Position numbers and translations under genes: made by a program | Shown here: in pieces, positions 37,170 to 45,290 of the stretch | How the letters are laid out: each line of letters begins with the position of its first letter | Position numbering within the stretch: the first letter of the stretch is position 1 | Notes under the pieces: model-generated | Databases searched by the model: none | Seen by the model: only the letters and a program-made list of their open reading frames with translations | What the model was told of the DNA's origin: nothing | Source: VRUE01 sp963714155 | GTDB taxonomy: Bacteria; Actinomycetota; Thermoleophilia; Solirubrobacterales; 70-9 | Direction of reading: 5' to 3' | Length of the DNA stretch: 64,000 nucleotides | Assembly (NCBI GenBank): GCA_963714155.1 | Contig: OY970236.1 | Location: forward strand, 1,612,001-1,676,000

Positions 37170-37502
37170 ATGCCTGCCCCAGTCAAGACCTCCGCCGCCG
37201 CTCCCGAGCGCTCGCTGGACCAGCGGATGGACGCTCTCAAACGCGCCAACGACATCCGCACCGCTCGCGCGAAGCTGAAGAAGGACCTCAAAGCCGGCAA
37301 GGCAAACATCCACACGCTGCTGCTCGACCCCCCCGATTACGTACTCACCGCAAAGGTCTTCGACATGCTCTTGGCGGTGCCGAAGTACGGCCGGGTGAAG
37401 ACGAATCGGATCCTCAATCAGTGTCGGATCTCGCCGTCGAAGACGATCGGCGGCCTCTCAGAGCGGCAGCGAGCTGAGCTCGTCTCCCAGCTCCGCCGAT
37501 AG
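37170..37502 (+). CDS. mihF: Actinobacterial integration host factor mIHF
   Basis: The start is the ATG at 37170; residues upstream in the same frame are not conserved-looking and include the promoter. The 110-residue basic protein has ALKRANDIRTARAKLKKDLK and a helix-two-turn-helix ending in VPKYGRVKTNRILNQCRIS then KTIGGLSERQRAEL, the hallmark of mIHF. It bends DNA and shapes the nucleoid. The family is confined to Actinomycetota, and location before gmk and rpoZ is its normal setting. Confidence 0.95.
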   Translation: MPAPVKTSAAAPERSLDQRMDALKRANDIRTARAKLKKDLKAGKANIHTLLLDPPDYVLTAKVFDMLLAVPKYGRVKTNRILNQCRISPSKTIGGLSERQRAELVSQLRR

Positions 37503-37524
37503 CTCAGTCAGTATTCCCGGCCGC

Positions 37525-38103
37525 ATGGCCAAGGTCTTCGTCATCACCGGTCCCTCGGGGGTCGGCAAGGGCACTCTGATCGCGACGCTGCTCGAGCGCG
37601 TTCCCGACCTCGAGCTCTCGATTTCTGCCACGACTCGCGGGCCTCGCAAGGGCGAGGTGAACGGTCGCGATTACCACTTCCTCACCCCCGAGGAATTCGA
37701 CCAGCGGATCACGGCCGAAGACTTCATCGAGTTCGCCACCTACAGCGGCCACCGTTACGGAACCCTGCGCTCGGAGGTTCGCCAGCGCCTCGACGAGGGC
37801 CACTCGGTCGTGCTCGAGATCGAGGTACAGGGTGCGCGCCAGGTACGCGCCGCGATGCGCGAGTCGGTCCAGGTCTTCATCGCTCCGCCGGACCCCGCTT
37901 CACTGCGGCGCCGGCTCGAGTCGCGCGGCACCGACAGCCTCGAGGCGATCGACGCCCGGCTCGAAGTCGCCGAGCAGGAGCTGGCCGCCCAGGGCGAGTT
38001 CGCCCACACCCTCGTCAACGATGATCTCGACCGCGCCGCCGCTGAGCTGGAGGGAATCGTGCGCGCCGAGTTGGGGATACCTCTAGACTCCGGAGCCGAA
38101 TGA
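37525..38103 (+). CDS. gmk: Guanylate kinase
   Basis: The 192-residue P-loop kinase opens VFVITGPSGVGKGTLIATLL. It has the GMP-binding SISATTRGPRKGEVNGRDYH and FIEFATYSGHRYGT, and the lid region RRRLESRGTDS. It phosphorylates GMP to GDP. It overlaps rpoZ by 4 nt (ATGA), giving the common gmk-rpoZ pair. Confidence 0.96.
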   Translation: MAKVFVITGPSGVGKGTLIATLLERVPDLELSISATTRGPRKGEVNGRDYHFLTPEEFDQRITAEDFIEFATYSGHRYGTLRSEVRQRLDEGHSVVLEIEVQGARQVRAAMRESVQVFIAPPDPASLRRRLESRGTDSLEAIDARLEVAEQELAAQGEFAHTLVNDDLDRAAAELEGIVRAELGIPLDSGAE

Positions 38104-38333
38104 TCAAACCACGCGTTGACAAGCTCCTTGACCACACTGACTCCCACTACGCGGCAGTAGTAGTCGCCGCCAAGCGGGCCCGTCAGATCAACAGCTACTA
38201 CCACAGCCTCGGCGAGGGCAGCTTTGGTGAGTACCCGCCGCCGATGGTCGATATTCCCGGCGACAGGAACTACCTCTCGGTTGCACTTGAAGAGGTCGCT
38301 GCCGGCAAGCTCAAATACGAGTACCGCTCCTAA
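38100..38333 (+). CDS. rpoZ: RNA polymerase omega subunit
   Basis: The 77-residue protein has the omega core: HYAAVVVAAKRARQINSY, then KPLSVALEEVAAGKL in the form YLSVALEEVAAGKLKYEY. It helps the beta' subunit fold and join the polymerase. The start lies inside the gmk stop region. Length is typical for Actinomycetota. Confidence 0.93.
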   Translation: MIKPRVDKLLDHTDSHYAAVVVAAKRARQINSYYHSLGEGSFGEYPPPMVDIPGDRNYLSVALEEVAAGKLKYEYRS

Positions 38334-38368
38334 GCGCGTTCCGGCACGGCCGGATCTAAGGAACAGCC

Positions 38369-39613
38369 ATGGCCAGAATCCTGCTCGGCGTAAGCGGAGG
38401 GATTGCCGCCTATAAGGCGCTCGAGCTAGCGCGCCTGGCGACGACTGCTGGCCATGGCGTCCGCGTGCTGATGACCGAGGGGGCGACTCGCTTCGTCGGT
38501 TCCGCCTCCTTCGAGGGCATCGTCGGTGCGCCGGTCTTGCTCTCCGAGTTCGAACGCGATCCGCTGCGCGGTGCTTTTCCCGGCGACTCGGCGCCCACCC
38601 ACGACCCGATCGGTCACCTCGAGCTGGCCACCAACTGCGACGCCTACCTCGTCGCTCCGGCCTCGGCCAACACGATCGCCAAGCTCGCCAGCGGCCAGGC
38701 GGACTCGATGCTCACCACCTCCTTCCTCGCCTGCACGGCACCGCGCCTGCTCGCGCCGGCAATGAACAACCGCATGTACGCCGACCCGGCGACGCAGGCC
38801 AACCTGACGACCCTGCGCCAGCGGAGTGTGGTTGTGATCGAGCCCGACGAGGGTGCTCTCGCTTCGCGCGGCGAGCACGGCAAGGGCCGGCTCCCCGATC
38901 CCGCCCAGCTGCTGGCCAGGATCGAAGCCGAGCTGCCCACCGGTGAGCGCCCTTGGGACGGCCTGCGCGTACTCGTCACCGCCGGCGGCACCCGCGAGCC
39001 GATCGACTCGGTCCGCTTCCTCGGCAACCGCTCCAGCGGCCGCATGGGCATCGCCCTCGCTGCTGCCGCCGCCCGCCGCGGCGCCGACGTGACCCTGATC
39101 GCCGCCAACGTCTCGCTCCCCGAGCCCCCCGGCGTCCACCGCATCGACGTCGAGACGACGGCGCAGCTCGCCGCGGCGGCCCGTGCCGAGTTCCCCGACT
39201 CCCAGGTCCTCCTCATGGCCGCCGCACCCGCCGACTTCAAGGCAAGTGACGTTGCCGACGGCAAGCTGACCCGCGACGCCTCCCTCGACCTCCACCTCGA
39301 GCCCACCGAGGACATCCTCGCCAGCCTTACCGCCACCCGCACCGAGGCCCAAACCATCGTCGCCTTCGCCGCCGAAGCCAGCGACAACATCGACCGCGCC
39401 CGCGAGAAGCTGACCCGCAAGAACGCCGACCTAATCGTCCTCAACGACATCTCGAACCCCGCCATCGGCTTCGAGAGCCAAGAAAACGCAGTAACCCTGA
39501 TCGACTCAGCGAGTGCCGAACCCGTCCCACAAGCGTCCAAGGACCAAATCGCGGACGCAATCCTCGAGCGAGTCGACCAGCTTCGAAGCAAGCAAGCTCA
39601 GCCCAACCGTTGA
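38369..39613 (+). CDS. coaBC: Bifunctional phosphopantothenoylcysteine decarboxylase/phosphopantothenate-cysteine ligase
   Basis: The 414-residue protein has an N-terminal flavin decarboxylase (MARILLGVSGGIAAYKALEL, LVAPASANTIAKLASGQAD, APAMNNRMY) and a C-terminal synthetase (VLVTAGGTREPIDSVRFLGN, SSGRMGIALAAAAARRGADV, LIVLNDIS). It makes 4'-phosphopantetheine from phosphopantothenate and cysteine, a CoA pathway step. Following rpoZ is its usual place. A 95-nt hairpin begins immediately after its stop codon. Confidence 0.96.
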   Translation: MARILLGVSGGIAAYKALELARLATTAGHGVRVLMTEGATRFVGSASFEGIVGAPVLLSEFERDPLRGAFPGDSAPTHDPIGHLELATNCDAYLVAPASANTIAKLASGQADSMLTTSFLACTAPRLLAPAMNNRMYADPATQANLTTLRQRSVVVIEPDEGALASRGEHGKGRLPDPAQLLARIEAELPTGERPWDGLRVLVTAGGTREPIDSVRFLGNRSSGRMGIALAAAAARRGADVTLIAANVSLPEPPGVHRIDVETTAQLAAAARAEFPDSQVLLMAAAPADFKASDVADGKLTRDASLDLHLEPTEDILASLTATRTEAQTIVAFAAEASDNIDRAREKLTRKNADLIVLNDISNPAIGFESQENAVTLIDSASAEPVPQASKDQIADAILERVDQLRSKQAQPNR

Positions 39614-39614
39614 T

Positions 39615-39709
39615 CCAGCGGGTGGCGCGGTGGCGGGGGTCCCCCATAGCGGAGGACGCCGCAGGCGTCCGAGCACATGGGGGAGGGCCGCCGCGACAGG
39701 ACCCGCTGG
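39615..39709. repeat. Long imperfect palindrome after coaBC
   Basis: Nested arms pair along 95 nt: CCAGCGGGT/ACCCGCTGG (39615-39623 and 39701-39709), GGCGG/CCGCC (39632-39636 and 39688-39692), CCCCCAT/ATGGGGG (39641-39647 and 39677-39683), and GGACGCC/GGCGTCC (39654-39660 and 39664-39670). It starts 1 bp after the coaBC stop. It has no T-tract and is not similar in sequence to copies A-D. It may act as a factor-assisted terminator. Confidence 0.6.
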
Positions 39710-39728
39710 CTTAGCGGTTCGACCGAGC

Positions 39729-39734
39729 TATACT
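39729..39734 (+). promoter_or_regulatory. Probable -10 box of the rimP-nusA-infB operon
   Basis: TATACT, identical to the mihF -10, stands 70 bp before the rimP start. The -35 region is not clear because it falls within the end of the long palindrome. A transcript from here would carry a leader containing the terminator at 39769. Confidence 0.5.
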
Positions 39735-39768
39735 CGCCCCAAGCTTTTGTCTCACCCGATGTACCCGA

Positions 39769-39791
39769 AGTGGGCCTGGCCCACTTTTTTT
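39769..39791 (+). terminator. Strong intrinsic terminator in the nusA operon leader
   Basis: AGTGGGC (39769-39775) and GCCCACT (39779-39785) form a perfect 7-bp stem with a 3-nt loop, running into seven T (39785-39791). It lies between the TATACT box at 39729 and the rimP ATG at 39805. It may end coaBC transcription, attenuate the nusA operon, or do both. Confidence 0.85.
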
Positions 39792-39804
39792 ACGGCCTCA
39801 ACCG

Positions 39805-40044
39805 ATGGAAGACCTCCAGCAAGACATTCAGCAGCAGCTCCGCGAGCTCGACTCAGAGCTCGATCTTGTCGCGCTCGAGCAGCCGAGCAAGGAAGCCCTG
39901 CGGCTCTTCATCGACCATCCCGGTGGCGTTGACCTCGCCCTCTGCGAACGGGTCACCAATCACCTCAACCACCTGCGGGCCGAGTACGCGCTGGAGGTTT
40001 CCTCGCCCGGCCCCAAGTACAGCAATCACAAGGAGATCCAGTGA
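39805..40044 (+). CDS. rimP: Ribosome maturation factor RimP, N-terminal domain only
   Basis: The 79-residue protein aligns with the first domain of RimP: LDLVALEQ, LRLFIDHPGGVDLALCERVT and YALEVSSPGPKYS. In normal RimP (~150-180 residues) EVSSPG is followed by LDRPL and a second, Sm-like domain. Here PGPKYSNHKEIQ ends the protein and nusA starts within its stop (GTGA). I find no second domain in other frames before nusA, so loss looks real and not a frameshift. Location before nusA supports the identity. Whether this short form still aids 30S assembly is unknown. Confidence 0.8.
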   Translation: MEDLQQDIQQQLRELDSELDLVALEQPSKEALRLFIDHPGGVDLALCERVTNHLNHLRAEYALEVSSPGPKYSNHKEIQ

Positions 40045-41705
40045 GCAAGGAGATCGTCGAAGCAGTCAAGGCACTGGAGCAGGAGAAGGGGATCTCCGCC
40101 GACAAGCTGATGGACGCGCTCGCCGACGCGCTCCTCTCCGCCTACAAGAAGACGCCCGGAGCGGCCAAATACGCCCGCGTCGACCTCGATCACGAAACCG
40201 GCGACTTCCTCGTCTTCGAACTGATCCTGCCGCCCGAGCTGGAGGAGAAGCTGCTGGCCGAGGCTGCCGAGGCGCAGGAGGAGGAAGAGCGCGAAGTCGA
40301 CCCAGAGACGGGCGAACTGCGCGAGCCCGAGGACCCCGAGCTCGACCCGGAGATGATCGCTCCCTACGAGGACCAGATCGAGACCCGCGACGTCACCCCC
40401 GAAGACTTCGGCCGCATCGCCGCCCAGACGGCCAAGCAGGTGATCCTGCAACGGATCCGCGAGGCCGAACGGATGATGATGTTCGAGGAGTACCAGGACC
40501 GGGTCGGCGAGCTGATCACGGGGATCATCCAGCAGTCCGACAAGCGCTACACGCTGGTTCAGCTGCGTGAGCGAGTCGAGGCGCTGCTGCCCAAGTCCGA
40601 GCAGGTCTACAACGAGCGCTACGACCACGGCATGCGGGTCAAGGCCGTGATCACCGACGTCTCCGACTCGACCAAAGGCCCGGCGATCGTCGTATCCCGG
40701 CGCAGCTCCGAGCTGATCAAGAAGCTCTTCGAAATGGAGGTGCCGGAGATCGCCGACAAACTGGTCGAGATCGTCGGCGTCGCCCGTGAGCCCGGCTACC
40801 GCTCGAAGATCGCCGTGATCTCCCACGCCGACGGCGTCGACCCGGTCGGCGCCTGCGTCGGCCCGCGCGGCTCGCGGGTGCGGATGGTCGTCTCCGAGCT
40901 GCGCGGCGAGAAGATCGACATCATCCCCCACAACGACGAGCCCGCCCGCTTTGTCGCCAAGGCGCTCTCACCGGCGCGGGTGCGCGAGGTGATCGTCGAC
41001 GACGACGAGCGCCAGGCGACCGTGATCGTTCCCGACGACCAGCTCTCGCTGGCGATCGGCCGCGACGGTCAGAACGCCCGTCTCGCTGCTCGCCTCACCG
41101 GCTGGCGGGTCGACATCAAGTCGGAGACCGAGTTCTCCCAGGAGGACCAGGACGTCGAGTACGAGGGCGAAGAAACCTTTGATGGGCGCTGCATGGCGGT
41201 GCTCTCCAACGGCCGCCGCTGCCCCAACGCGGCGATCGAGGGGTCGACTTACTGCGGCTTGCCGTCACATCAGGCCCTGAGCCGCTTCGACACCAATCAG
41301 ATCGCCGTATTGGCGCCGATCCCCGAGGCCGAAGTCGAAATCCTCGCCGATCCCGACGCCGATCAGGGTCAGGTTGACGAGATCGTGGCCAAGGCTGAGT
41401 CCGAATTCGTCGAGGAGGTTGCGGAGGAAGAGGCTCCTCAGGATGAGACGGAGTCGCCCGCGGGTCCTGTCGCGGGGGAGGACACCTCGTCCTCGCAAGC
41501 TGCGGGCGAGGAGCCCACCCCCGCACCACCCGCGGGAGAATCGTCTGAGGCTGAGCAGCCTCAGGACGAAGCCCCAGATGAATCCGGAGACGAGCCCGCC
41601 ACTGAGCAGGTCCAGGACGGGGCCGCTGAGGCAGAGCCCGAGGCCGCCGAAGAGACTGAGCAGTCCGAGGTTGAGCCAGTTGCTGAGGAGGCAGAGCAAG
41701 CGTAG
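40041..41705 (+). CDS. nusA: Transcription termination/antitermination factor NusA with extra C-terminal zinc-type motif and acidic tail
   Basis: The 554-residue product starts at GTG. The N-terminal RNAP-binding domain (1 to ~165), S1 domain (HGMRVKAVITDVSDSTKGPA), and two KH domains (SKIAVISHADGVDPVGACVG, VIVPDDQLSLAIGRDGQNAR) are normal for NusA. After the KH domains comes an unusual Cys/His cluster: C384, C394, C405 and H410 in CMAVLSNGRRCPN and STYCGLPSHQ, spacing x9-x10-x4. The last ~140 residues are very acidic and low in complexity. NusA modulates pausing and termination. The gene overlaps rimP and infB. Confidence 0.95.
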   Translation: MSKEIVEAVKALEQEKGISADKLMDALADALLSAYKKTPGAAKYARVDLDHETGDFLVFELILPPELEEKLLAEAAEAQEEEEREVDPETGELREPEDPELDPEMIAPYEDQIETRDVTPEDFGRIAAQTAKQVILQRIREAERMMMFEEYQDRVGELITGIIQQSDKRYTLVQLRERVEALLPKSEQVYNERYDHGMRVKAVITDVSDSTKGPAIVVSRRSSELIKKLFEMEVPEIADKLVEIVGVAREPGYRSKIAVISHADGVDPVGACVGPRGSRVRMVVSELRGEKIDIIPHNDEPARFVAKALSPARVREVIVDDDERQATVIVPDDQLSLAIGRDGQNARLAARLTGWRVDIKSETEFSQEDQDVEYEGEETFDGRCMAVLSNGRRCPNAAIEGSTYCGLPSHQALSRFDTNQIAVLAPIPEAEVEILADPDADQGQVDEIVAKAESEFVEEVAEEEAPQDETESPAGPVAGEDTSSSQAAGEEPTPAPPAGESSEAEQPQDEAPDESGDEPATEQVQDGAAEAEPEAAEETEQSEVEPVAEEAEQA

Positions 41706-43948
41706 TGGCAAAAAAGCGGGTACATGAGATTGCGAAAGCGCAGGGGCTGGAGAGCAAGGATGTTCTTGCCGCGCTGAAAAGCGCTGGTATTGAGGCGAAA
41801 GCTGCTGCCTCCAGCGTTGAGGAGGCCGATGCGCTGAAGGCGATCCAGGCGGCTAAAGGCAATGGCGGAGCCGCCGCTGCCGCCGAGACCAAGCCCGCAC
41901 CGCCGAAAGAGGCGCCCGCGCAGCCTGCACCGGCTCAAAAATCCGCTGCTAAACCGGCGCCAAAGCCCGCCGGGGCGTCGAAAGGTCCCGTTCGTCCCGC
42001 CGGCAAAACCGCCGCCGGCGGTGGAGGCGGCGCCAGCGGCAAAAAGCGCCGCGTCGTGATCGACTCCCAGGCCGCTCGTCGTGATCAGATGGGTGGCCCC
42101 CCACCGCAGCGGCCACCGCGCCGCCGTGGTGGCCGCCGCCGCCGGCCGCTGCTCGAGGAGCCGCCGCCCAAAGTCGAGGCCGCCGAGCCCGAGGCGACCA
42201 AGGTCCCAGCCGGGGCGACGGTCCGCGAGGTTGCCGAGCTGCTCGGCCTGGGCAGCTCCGAGGTGATCAAGAAGTTGATGACGATGGGGGAGATGGCCAC
42301 CCTCACCCAGACCCTCACCGACGAGTCGATCTCGGCGATTGCCGACGAGTACGACCGCAAAATTGAGATCGTCACCGCCGCCGACGAGGAGCCGGAGGAA
42401 CCTGCCTTCGAGGACTCAGACGAGGAGCTCGCCGACCGGCCACCCGTGGTCACGATCATGGGCCACGTCGATCACGGCAAGACCTCGCTGCTGGACGCGA
42501 TCCGCGAGACCGAGGTCGCCGCCGGCGAGGCCGGCGGCATCACCCAGCACATCGGTGCCTACCAGGTCCACCACGAGGAGAAGACGATCACCTTCCTCGA
42601 CACGCCCGGCCACGCCGCCTTCACCGCGATGCGCGCCCGCGGCGCCAAGGTCACCGACATCGCCGTCGTCGTCGTCGCCGCTGACGACGGCGTGATGCCG
42701 CAGACCAAAGAGGCGATCGACCACGCCCGTGCTGCCGACGTGCCGATCCTGATCGCGGTCAACAAGATCGACAAGGAGGGCGCCCAGCCCGATCGCGTCC
42801 GCAACGAGCTCGCCGCCGACGGCCTCACCCCCGAGGACTGGGGTGGCGACACGGTCTACGTTGACGTGTCCGCCAAGACCCGCGAAGGGCTCGACAAACT
42901 GCTCGAGATGATCCTGCTCGTCACCGAGCTGGAGGAACTTGGCGCCAACCCCGATGCCCCCGCTTCGGGCACGGTGGTCGAGTCCCAGCTCGATCCGGGA
43001 CGCGGCCCCGTGGTCACGATCCTGGTCCAGCGTGGCACGCTCGAGGTCGGCGACTCGCTCGTCGCCGGGCCGCAGTGGGGCCGGGTGCGGGCGATGCACG
43101 ACTTCACCGGCACCCGGGTACAGAGCGCGGGGCCGGGGATGCCGGTCGAGGTGCTCGGCTTCGACGGCGTCGCCGATGCGGGCGAGTTCGTGCACGCGGT
43201 CGAGAACGACCGCCGCGCCCGCCAGGAGGCCCAGGAGCGCGCCAACCGGCTGAAGACCGAGCAGCTCGCCCGTCGCCAGGCCCGCAAGGTCAGCCTCGAG
43301 GAGGTCTTCTCGCGGGTCCAGGAGGGCGAGATCAAGGAGCTCAACATCGTGCTCAAGGCCGATGTGGCCGGCTCGCTGGAGGCGCTGCAGGACGAGATCG
43401 CCAAGGTGCCCCAGGAGCAGGTCGGGATCAACATCATCCACTCCCAGACCGGGGGCATCAACGAGTCCGACGTGATGCTGGCGGCGGCCTCGGAAGCGAT
43501 CATCATCGGCTTCAACGTGCGGCCGCTGGCCGATGCGCGCCGCGCTGCCGAGCGCGAGGGCGTCGACGTCCGCACCTACTCGGTGATTTACAAAATCACC
43601 GAAGACCTGCGCAACGCGATGGAGGGCATGCTGGAGGCGATCGAGGTCGAGGAGACGCTCGGCGAGGCCGAGGTCAAGCAGACCTTCAAGGCCTCCAAGG
43701 TCGGCCGCATCGCCGGCTGCATCGTCAACGAGGGCAAGGTCACACGCACCGCCAGCGTCCGCCTGGTTCGCGAGGGCACCGTCATCTGGGACGGCAAACT
43801 TGGCTCCCTGCGCCGCTTCAAAGACAACGTGCAGGAAGTCGAGGAGGGCCAGGAGTGCGGCGTCGTCCTCGACGGCTACGCTGACGTCAAGGAGGGGGAC
43901 ATGCTCGAGTTCTACGAGACAAAGCAGGTCGAGCAGACGCTGGACTAA
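41705..43948 (+). CDS. infB: Translation initiation factor IF-2
   Basis: The GTG start shares one base with the nusA stop (TAGTG). The 747-residue protein begins with the IF2_N helix (KKRVHEIAKAQGLESKDVLA), then an Ala/Pro/Lys-rich linker to ~150 and a second IF2_N segment (TVREVAELLGLGSSEVIKKL). The G domain has GHVDHGKTS at 253-261, DTPGHAAF and NKIDKEG, followed by the beta-barrel and C-terminal fMet-tRNA-binding domains. It brings initiator tRNA to the 30S subunit. Length is at the short end for Actinomycetota because the linker is compact. Confidence 0.97.
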   Translation: MAKKRVHEIAKAQGLESKDVLAALKSAGIEAKAAASSVEEADALKAIQAAKGNGGAAAAAETKPAPPKEAPAQPAPAQKSAAKPAPKPAGASKGPVRPAGKTAAGGGGGASGKKRRVVIDSQAARRDQMGGPPPQRPPRRRGGRRRRPLLEEPPPKVEAAEPEATKVPAGATVREVAELLGLGSSEVIKKLMTMGEMATLTQTLTDESISAIADEYDRKIEIVTAADEEPEEPAFEDSDEELADRPPVVTIMGHVDHGKTSLLDAIRETEVAAGEAGGITQHIGAYQVHHEEKTITFLDTPGHAAFTAMRARGAKVTDIAVVVVAADDGVMPQTKEAIDHARAADVPILIAVNKIDKEGAQPDRVRNELAADGLTPEDWGGDTVYVDVSAKTREGLDKLLEMILLVTELEELGANPDAPASGTVVESQLDPGRGPVVTILVQRGTLEVGDSLVAGPQWGRVRAMHDFTGTRVQSAGPGMPVEVLGFDGVADAGEFVHAVENDRRARQEAQERANRLKTEQLARRQARKVSLEEVFSRVQEGEIKELNIVLKADVAGSLEALQDEIAKVPQEQVGINIIHSQTGGINESDVMLAAASEAIIIGFNVRPLADARRAAEREGVDVRTYSVIYKITEDLRNAMEGMLEAIEVEETLGEAEVKQTFKASKVGRIAGCIVNEGKVTRTASVRLVREGTVIWDGKLGSLRRFKDNVQEVEEGQECGVVLDGYADVKEGDMLEFYETKQVEQTLD

Positions 43949-43949
43949 G

Positions 43950-44288
43950 ATGGCCACTCCTCGCATGCGCCGCATCAACGAGGTGCTTCGCGAGGTAATT
44001 GGTGCTGCCATCGCCGATTTGAGTGACCCGCGCATCGGCTTCGTAACCGTGACCTCTGTGGAGACAAGCCCGGACCTGCGCGCCGCCAAGGTGTACGTCA
44101 GCGTGCTCGGCTCCGAGGAGGAGAAAGAGGCGACGATGGCCGGCCTGGCCTCCTCGCACGGCGTCCTGCAGTCAAAGATCGCGGCCGAGACGCGGATGAA
44201 GCGCACCCCGACTTTGACCTTTCACTACGACGAGACCGTCGAGCAGGGGATGCGGATCTCCGAATTGCTCGAGGGGGAAGAGCCTTGA
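43950..44288 (+). CDS. rbfA: 30S ribosome-binding factor RbfA
   Basis: The ATG one base after the infB stop gives 112 residues. It shows the RbfA KH-like fold: RMRRINEVLREVIGAAIADL, DPRIGFVTVTSVETSPDLRA and AKVYVSVLG, then MKRTPTLTFHYDETVEQG. It helps 16S rRNA 5'-end maturation. An upstream in-frame opening is a shadow of infB. The stop overlaps the next gene's TTG start (TTGA). Confidence 0.95.
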   Translation: MATPRMRRINEVLREVIGAAIADLSDPRIGFVTVTSVETSPDLRAAKVYVSVLGSEEEKEATMAGLASSHGVLQSKIAAETRMKRTPTLTFHYDETVEQGMRISELLEGEEP

Positions 44289-45288
44289 GCGAGGGCGGCG
44301 TGGCGACCACGGCCGGCATCGAGCAGGTCTTACCGAGCTGCGCTCGCGCGACCGCTTCCTGCTCACCGCCCACGAGGGCCCCGACGGCGACGCCCTCGGC
44401 TCGCTGCTCGGCATGCACCACCTGCTCGGCCAGCTTGGCAAGGACTCGGTGATGTTCATGGCGGCGAAGGAGTTCCCGCTGCCGATCGAGTACCGCTTCC
44501 TGCCGCTGGAGGAGGTCTTCCACGAGCCGCCGGCCGACATGGCCGATCGCACCGTGATCTTCCTCGACTGCGGCAACATCGACCGCATGCCGGTCGACTT
44601 CCTCAGCGAGGGCGACAACTTCCGCATCAACATCGACCACCACCACGACAACACCCGCTTCGGCGACGTCAACCTGGTCGAAGTCGGCGCTTCCTCGACC
44701 GCCGAGATCGTCTACGAGCTGGCGATCGCGCTCGGGGCCGAAATTACGCCCGAGATCGCCGCGGCGCTTTACGTTGGGCTGATCACCGATACCGGCAAGT
44801 TCATGTACGAGAACACCAACGCTCACACGCACCGGATTGCCGCCGAGCTGATCGATGCCGGCGTCGCCGTCGACGACACCTACCGCCGCCTCTACGAGCA
44901 CGTGCCGATTGAGAAGCTGCGCCTGCTCTCGCGCGCTCTCGAGGGCATTCAGCGCTATTGCGGCGAGCGGCTGATCGTCTCCTACATCACTGCGGCCGAC
45001 TACGAGGCGAGTGGAGGGGGCGAGGAGATGACGGAGGGGATCATCGACCACCTGCGCTCGATCGAGGGTTGCAAGGTGGCGGCGATGGTCCGCGACAAGG
45101 GCGATCCTGACCGCGCCGCGCGCAAGGTCAGCCTGCGCTCGAGCGGCGGTGAGATCGACGTCTCGGCGATGGCTCGTGCGCACGGGGGAGGGGGTCACAA
45201 GCGGGCGGCGGGGTTCTCCACCGACCTCGAGCTCGACGACCTCGTCAGCTTCCTCTGTGGCGAAGTAAAAGCCCAGCTCGGTCCCTGA
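44285..45288 (+). CDS. nrnA: DHH-family bifunctional oligoribonuclease/PAP phosphatase NrnA, frameshifted
   Basis: The product has NrnA motifs: HEGPDGDALGSLLG (motif I), VIFLDCGNIDRMP, NIDHHHDNTRF (DHH), and ARAHGGGGHKRAAGFST in DHHA1. The first part (MSEGGVATTAGIEQV, from a TTG at 44285 coupled to rbfA) lies in a different frame from LTELRSRDRFLLTAH onward. One base appears to be missing near 44327-44331. No ATG, GTG or TTG restores motif I in the downstream frame before 44413, so an intact protein needs the frameshift corrected. It may be a sequencing error or a real defect. NrnA degrades nanoRNA and 3'-phosphoadenosine 5'-phosphate. Confidence 0.85.
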
Positions 45289-45290
45289 GC

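Noticed and set aside
42416..44206. Minus-strand open frame of almost 600 codons opposite infB
   Set aside because: infB is unmistakable; the opposite frame is a composition shadow.
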